64,000 nucleotides of DNA from an uncultured Rhodospirillaceae bacterium (GTDB lineage Bacteria; Pseudomonadota; Alphaproteobacteria; Azospirillales; Azospirillaceae): assembly GCA_937927415.1 (NCBI GenBank), contig CALBDS010000036.1, positions 62,001 to 126,000 of the forward strand, in the 5' to 3' direction. This document shows, piece by piece, positions 60,445 through 64,000 of this stretch (positions are counted from its first letter, which is position 1; each line of letters opens with the position of its first letter). The notes under the pieces were generated by a model. It had not been told where the DNA came from. It did not search any database and saw only the letters and a program-made list of their open reading frames with translations. The position numbers and the translations under genes were made by a program.

Positions 60445-63093
60445 TCAGGCGCTCAGCATATCCAGTGCCTTTTGCAGCTTGTCGCGGGCGGCGGCGGCCT
60501 CCTCGCGGCGGTCGCGCTGCTCGGCCACCACCTCTTCCTTCGCTTTCGCCAGGAACTGTTCGTTGCCCAGCTTGGCGTCGATCTTCTTGATCTCGCCGGC
60601 CAGCTTGTCGATCTCCTTGGTCAGGCGCTGACGCTCCTTGTCCAGATCGACGATGCCTTCCAGCGGCAGGATCAGCGTGGCCTCATCCAGCACCGACTGC
60701 ACCGCACTCTTGGGCACGGCCCCGTCCAGCGGTTCGACGGAGGACAGACGGCCCATGCGCAGGATCAGGTCGCGGTGGGTCGCCAGCCGCTCCAGCGTCT
60801 GGGCCGACGGATCCTTCAGCTTCAGCGCGATCTGGGCCGACGGCGGCACGTTCATTTCCGACCGCATGGACCGCACCGCGGACACCAGCCGCACCACCCA
60901 ATCCATCTCGGCTTCCGCCGCCGCACCGGCCGGGTCCGCCGCCGGGTCCGGCCACGATGCGCTGATCAGCCGGTTGCCACGGTCGGGCGACAACTGTTCC
61001 CACAGCTCTTCGGTGATGTAGGGCATGATCGGGTGCAACAGGTGCAGGATCTGGTCCAGCACCCAGGCGGTGGTGGCGCGGGTTTCGGCCTTCGCCGCCT
61101 CGTCGGTGCCGGTCAGGATCGGCTTGGTGAATTCCAGATACCAGTCGCAGAAGGTGCCCCAGGTGAACTGATAGGCGGTGTTGGCGGCTTCGTTGAACTT
61201 GTAGCCGTCGATGGCCTCGGCGATGCGGGCGCCGGCATCGCGCACCGCCCCGACGATCCAGCGGTTCACCGTCTGGGTCAGGCCGACCGGGTTGAAGCCC
61301 GGCACCGGCTCGCAGCCGTTCATCTGGCAATAGCGGGCGGCGTTCCACAGCTTGGTGGCGAAGTTGCGGTACCCTTCCACCCGGCTGACCGCCAGCTTGA
61401 TGTCGCGGCCCTGCGCCGCCATGGCCGACAGGGTGAAGCGCAGCGCGTCGGTGCCGTATTCGTTGATGAGGTCCAGCGGGTCGATGACGTTGCCCTTGGA
61501 CTTCGACATCTTCTGGCCCTTCTCGTCACGGACCAGGGCGTGGATGTAGACGGTGCGGAACGGCACGTCACCCATGAAGTGCAGCCCCATCATCATCATC
61601 CGGGCCACCCAGAAGAAGATGATGTCGAAGCCGGTGACCAGCACGTCGGTGGGGTAATAGCGGGCCAGTTCCGGCGTCTGCTCCGGCCAGCCCAGCGTCG
61701 AGAACGGCCACAGCGCCGACGAAAACCATGTGTCGAGCACGTCGGTATCGCGGGTCAGATCCACCGGCTTGCCGTAATGGGCGGTGGCTGCGGCCTGCGC
61801 CGCCTCCTCGGCTTCCTCCACGAAGAAGGTTCCGTCCGGCCCGTACCACGCGGGGATCTGGTGGCCCCACCAGATCTGACGGCTGATGCACCACGGCTGA
61901 ATGTTGCGCATCCAGTCGAAATAGGTGTTTTCCCACTGCTTGGGCACGAAGGTGGTGCGGCCCTGCTCCACCGCCTCGATGGCCGGCTTGGCGAGCGTGG
62001 CCGCGTCCACGTACCATTGATCGGTCAGCCAGGGTTCGATGGGGATGCCCGAACGGTCGCCGTGGGGGACCATGTGGGTGTGCGGCTCGATCTTCTCCAG
62101 AAGACCCAGCGCCTCCATCTCCTCAACCACCTTCTTGCGCGCCACGTAACGGTCGAGGCCGCGGTAGGCTTCCGGCACCGCATCGTTCAGACGGGCATCG
62201 CGGTCCATGATGTTGATGGCCTCAAGCCCGCACCGCTTGCCGACCTCGAAGTCGTTGAAATCGTGGGCGGGCGTGATCTTCACCGCACCCGAGCCGGTCG
62301 CCGGGTCGGCGTATTCATCGCCGACGATGGGAATGCGCCGGCCCACCAGCGGCAGCACGACGAATTTGCCGATCAGATCCTTGTACCGCTCATCCTCGGG
62401 GTGCACGGCGACGCCGGTGTCGCCCAGCATGGTTTCCGGGCGGGTGGTGGCGACGGTGATAAAGCGCCCCTCTTCCCCCTCGATCGGGTAGCGGAAGTGC
62501 CAGAGGTTGCCCTTGATCTCCTTCTGCTCGACCTCAAGGTCGGAGATGGCGGTGTGCAGCTTGCTGTCCCAGTTGACCAGCCGCTTGTCCTTGTAGATCA
62601 GTCCCTGCTTGTGAAGTTGCACGAACACCTTGGCGACGGCCCGGCTCAGGCCCTCGTCCATGGTGAAGCGTTCCTTGGCCCAGTCGGGCGAGGCGCCCAG
62701 ACGGCGAAGCTGGCGGGTGATGGTCCCGCCCGATTCCGCCTTCCACTCCCACACCTTGCGGATGAATTCCTGCCGACCCAGGTCGTGGCGGGTGATGCCG
62801 TCCTTGGCCAGATTGCGTTCGACCACCATCTGGGTGGCGATCCCCGCATGGTCGGTTCCCGGCTGCCACAAAGCGTCCTTGCCGCGCATGCGGTTGTAGC
62901 GGATCAGCACGTCCTGCAGCGTAAAGGTCAGGGCATGGCCCATGTGCAGGCTGCCCGTTACGTTCGGCGGCGGCATCATGATCGTATAGGGGTGCCCGTT
63001 GGCATCGGTGTTGGCGGCGAACGCCCCCGAGTCTTCCCACAGGCGGTAGTGCTTTTCCTCGACCTCGGCGGGCCGGTAGGTCTTTTCGATCAT
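60445..63093 (-). CDS. valS: Valyl-tRNA synthetase
   Basis: 882 residues. HIGH-type motif PPPNVTGSLHMGHAL, KMSKS in GQKMSKSKGNVIDPL, the CP1 editing domain (about 190-330, with ATTRPETMLGDTGVAVHPED), and a C-terminal coiled coil (about 815-880) typical of ValRS. It charges tRNA-Val and hydrolyses mischarged Thr. Its start is 65 bases downstream of popZ, and it ends at the shared terminator. Confidence 0.97.
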   Translation of the reverse strand: MIEKTYRPAEVEEKHYRLWEDSGAFAANTDANGHPYTIMMPPPNVTGSLHMGHALTFTLQDVLIRYNRMRGKDALWQPGTDHAGIATQMVVERNLAKDGITRHDLGRQEFIRKVWEWKAESGGTITRQLRRLGASPDWAKERFTMDEGLSRAVAKVFVQLHKQGLIYKDKRLVNWDSKLHTAISDLEVEQKEIKGNLWHFRYPIEGEEGRFITVATTRPETMLGDTGVAVHPEDERYKDLIGKFVVLPLVGRRIPIVGDEYADPATGSGAVKITPAHDFNDFEVGKRCGLEAINIMDRDARLNDAVPEAYRGLDRYVARKKVVEEMEALGLLEKIEPHTHMVPHGDRSGIPIEPWLTDQWYVDAATLAKPAIEAVEQGRTTFVPKQWENTYFDWMRNIQPWCISRQIWWGHQIPAWYGPDGTFFVEEAEEAAQAAATAHYGKPVDLTRDTDVLDTWFSSALWPFSTLGWPEQTPELARYYPTDVLVTGFDIIFFWVARMMMMGLHFMGDVPFRTVYIHALVRDEKGQKMSKSKGNVIDPLDLINEYGTDALRFTLSAMAAQGRDIKLAVSRVEGYRNFATKLWNAARYCQMNGCEPVPGFNPVGLTQTVNRWIVGAVRDAGARIAEAIDGYKFNEAANTAYQFTWGTFCDWYLEFTKPILTGTDEAAKAETRATTAWVLDQILHLLHPIMPYITEELWEQLSPDRGNRLISASWPDPAADPAGAAAEAEMDWVVRLVSAVRSMRSEMNVPPSAQIALKLKDPSAQTLERLATHRDLILRMGRLSSVEPLDGAVPKSAVQSVLDEATLILPLEGIVDLDKERQRLTKEIDKLAGEIKKIDAKLGNEQFLAKAKEEVVAEQRDRREEAAAARDKLQKALDMLSA

Positions 63094-63158
63094 GATTCAC
63101 ACTTTCGCTGAAGCGGTCTTCAGGTATTGGCAGCGGGTTGATTGAAGGCGGGAGCGGA

Positions 63159-63854
63159 TCAGAACCGCTGGGTCCGCCGGATCATCCGGTCGATTTCCTG
63201 CTGTACGAGCCGTTCGACGATGGTCGGCAGGTTCTCGTCCAGCCACTCCTTCAGGAGCGGTTTCAGGAGTTCGCGGACGACATCCTCCACCGTGCGGATG
63301 CCCACCGGCATCGGGCCGATGGACAGATCATCCCCCAGCTTGCGGGCCAGATTGGTCAGATGCTGCGAAGCATCGTCGGCGGTCCGGCGGGAGATCAGCC
63401 CATTGTCGAATTCGTCCATGAGCGACCGCGACCGCGGGCGCGGCGGCGGCATTTCCGTCACATCGTCGAAATCGAAGCTGGGACGCCGGGGCGGCGGCGG
63501 GGGCGGCGGTTCCGGCTCGGGCTCCCCGAAATCGGCCAAAGGCTCGGCGGCCGGTTCGGAGAAGTCCGGGACATCCATGTCCCAATGGTCTTCCTCCGGC
63601 TCCGGTTCCGGCATCGCCTGGGTGAGTTCGAGAACGTCGTCCTCCTCCTCGTCCATCATTGGCGGAGGGGGGGGAGGGGGCAAGGGCGGAGGCGGCGGTG
63701 GAGGAGGGGGCGGTGGAGGCGGCGGCGGCGGCGGTGCCTGCGGGGCGGCCGGCTCCGCCGTCTTCGACGCGGTGTCGCCATCCTCGGAGATGATGCGGCG
63801 GATGGAGGCGAGAATCTCCTCCATCGACGGTTCTTGCTGGCCTTTATCGCTCAT
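63159..63854 (-). CDS. popZ: Polar organising protein PopZ (DUF2497)
   Basis: 231 residues. The conserved N-terminal helix PSMEEILASIRRIISED and C-terminal oligomerisation helices (LLKPLLKEWLDENLPTIVER, IDRMIRR) define PopZ. The middle is a low-complexity, acidic Pro/Glu region including a run of about 30 residues that is almost all Pro (63645-63735), longer than in Caulobacter. PopZ forms polar condensates that tether the ParB-parS centromere. valS follows, as is common in alphaproteobacteria. Confidence 0.92.
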   Translation of the reverse strand: MSDKGQQEPSMEEILASIRRIISEDGDTASKTAEPAAPQAPPPPPPPPPPPPPPPPPLPPPPPPPMMDEEEDDVLELTQAMPEPEPEEDHWDMDVPDFSEPAAEPLADFGEPEPEPPPPPPPRRPSFDFDDVTEMPPPRPRSRSLMDEFDNGLISRRTADDASQHLTNLARKLGDDLSIGPMPVGIRTVEDVVRELLKPLLKEWLDENLPTIVERLVQQEIDRMIRRTQRF

Positions 63855-63962
63855 CGGGACAAATCCGGGACGTCAACCTGCCCCACACTAGGCCAGGACT
63901 GTGTGAAATGCCATATGGCCGGCACGCCGCGCGCCCGCGCAACGTGCCGCATGCCGACGATC

Positions 63963-64000
63963 TTACTCACCCGTGCCCAGACCGATCCACTTGTCACGGG
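63963..64000 (-). CDS. Possible C-terminus of an upstream gene, perhaps TolC-like (partial)
   Basis: Read on the minus strand from the right edge, one frame gives RDKWIGLGTGE followed by a stop at 63963-63965. In related genomes a TolC-like outer-membrane protein gene precedes popZ, and such proteins often end in similar sequence. Only eleven residues are visible, so this is a hint, not an identification. The 110 bases to popZ hold nothing clear. Confidence 0.3.
   Translation of the reverse strand, partial: RDKWIGLGTGE

Noticed and set aside
60337..63111. 924-codon plus-strand frame opposite valS
   Set aside because: Antisense shadow of a complete valyl-tRNA synthetase; no domain recognisable.
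1..64000. CRISPR arrays, tRNA or rRNA genes, insertion sequences, prophage or integrative elements
   Set aside because: No regularly spaced repeats, cloverleaf-like segments, transposase or integrase motifs were seen on either strand. The only repeats are short hairpin elements.

Overview
The window is a GC-rich alphaproteobacterial chromosome segment, most likely Rhodospirillales and close to Azospirillum or Rhodospirillum centenum. The support is indirect: a PopZ polar organiser next to valS, an alphaproteobacterial tmk-holB-metG-tatD block, leucine and valine degradation operons, FabI, an IalB-like protein, and a Wsp/Che3-type chemosensory operon with a hybrid CheA. I saw no rRNA, tRNA, CRISPR array, transposase, phage gene or plasmid function.

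Layout. (1) 1-7456, minus strand: leucine/isovalerate degradation (aldehyde dehydrogenase, isovaleryl-CoA dehydrogenase, thiolase, a second acyl-CoA dehydrogenase, methylcrotonyl-CoA carboxylase beta subunit, and a methylglutaconyl-CoA hydratase cut by the left edge). (2) 7496-17917, minus strand: one long probable operon joining isobutyryl-CoA dehydrogenase and 3-hydroxyisobutyrate dehydrogenase to a complete Liv/HAAT-type ABC importer, with two acyl-CoA ligases among the transporter genes. (3) 18164-21589, plus strand: a divergent GntR/FCD regulator, a MatB-type malonyl/methylmalonyl-CoA synthetase and 3-hydroxyisobutyryl-CoA hydrolase. A shared TGTATACA palindrome lies in both promoter regions. 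(4) 21593-27312: terminator, paired hairpin repeat, a secreted gluzincin-like protein, an RND efflux pump with its adaptor, and a small membrane protein.

(5) 27570-37875 is the most distinctive region. A seven-gene chemosensory operon (CheW, CheR-TPR, CheW, MCP, CheA-REC, CheB, dual receiver) has every one of its six junctions as a 4-bp start/stop overlap. A hybrid histidine kinase follows. The content matches Wsp/Che3 'alternative cellular function' systems, but the diguanylate cyclase output of Wsp is absent. It is replaced by a protein with one degenerate and one intact receiver.

(6) 37976-45271: a stand-alone Fe-S/CCG oxidoreductase module, a Cys-rich micro-ORF, a PAS histidine kinase, an alpha/beta hydrolase, MetY, and a YihY-family membrane protein. 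(7) 45423-50201: FabI, chorismate synthase, an IalB-like secreted protein, a chorismate-lyase-like protein, an AhpD-like protein and a secreted protein of unknown function. (8) 50206-58222, minus strand: envelope and housekeeping genes (YdcF-like, RlpA, DacC, Tmk, HolB, MetG, TatD, MBL hydrolase). (9) 58325-64000: an MCP preceded by a Pho-box-like direct repeat, a bidirectional terminator, ValS, PopZ, and a few codons of what may be a TolC-like gene at the right edge.

All assignments come from reading motifs and context by eye; no database search was run. Gene starts were chosen from ribosome-binding sites and family start points and may be off by a few codons.
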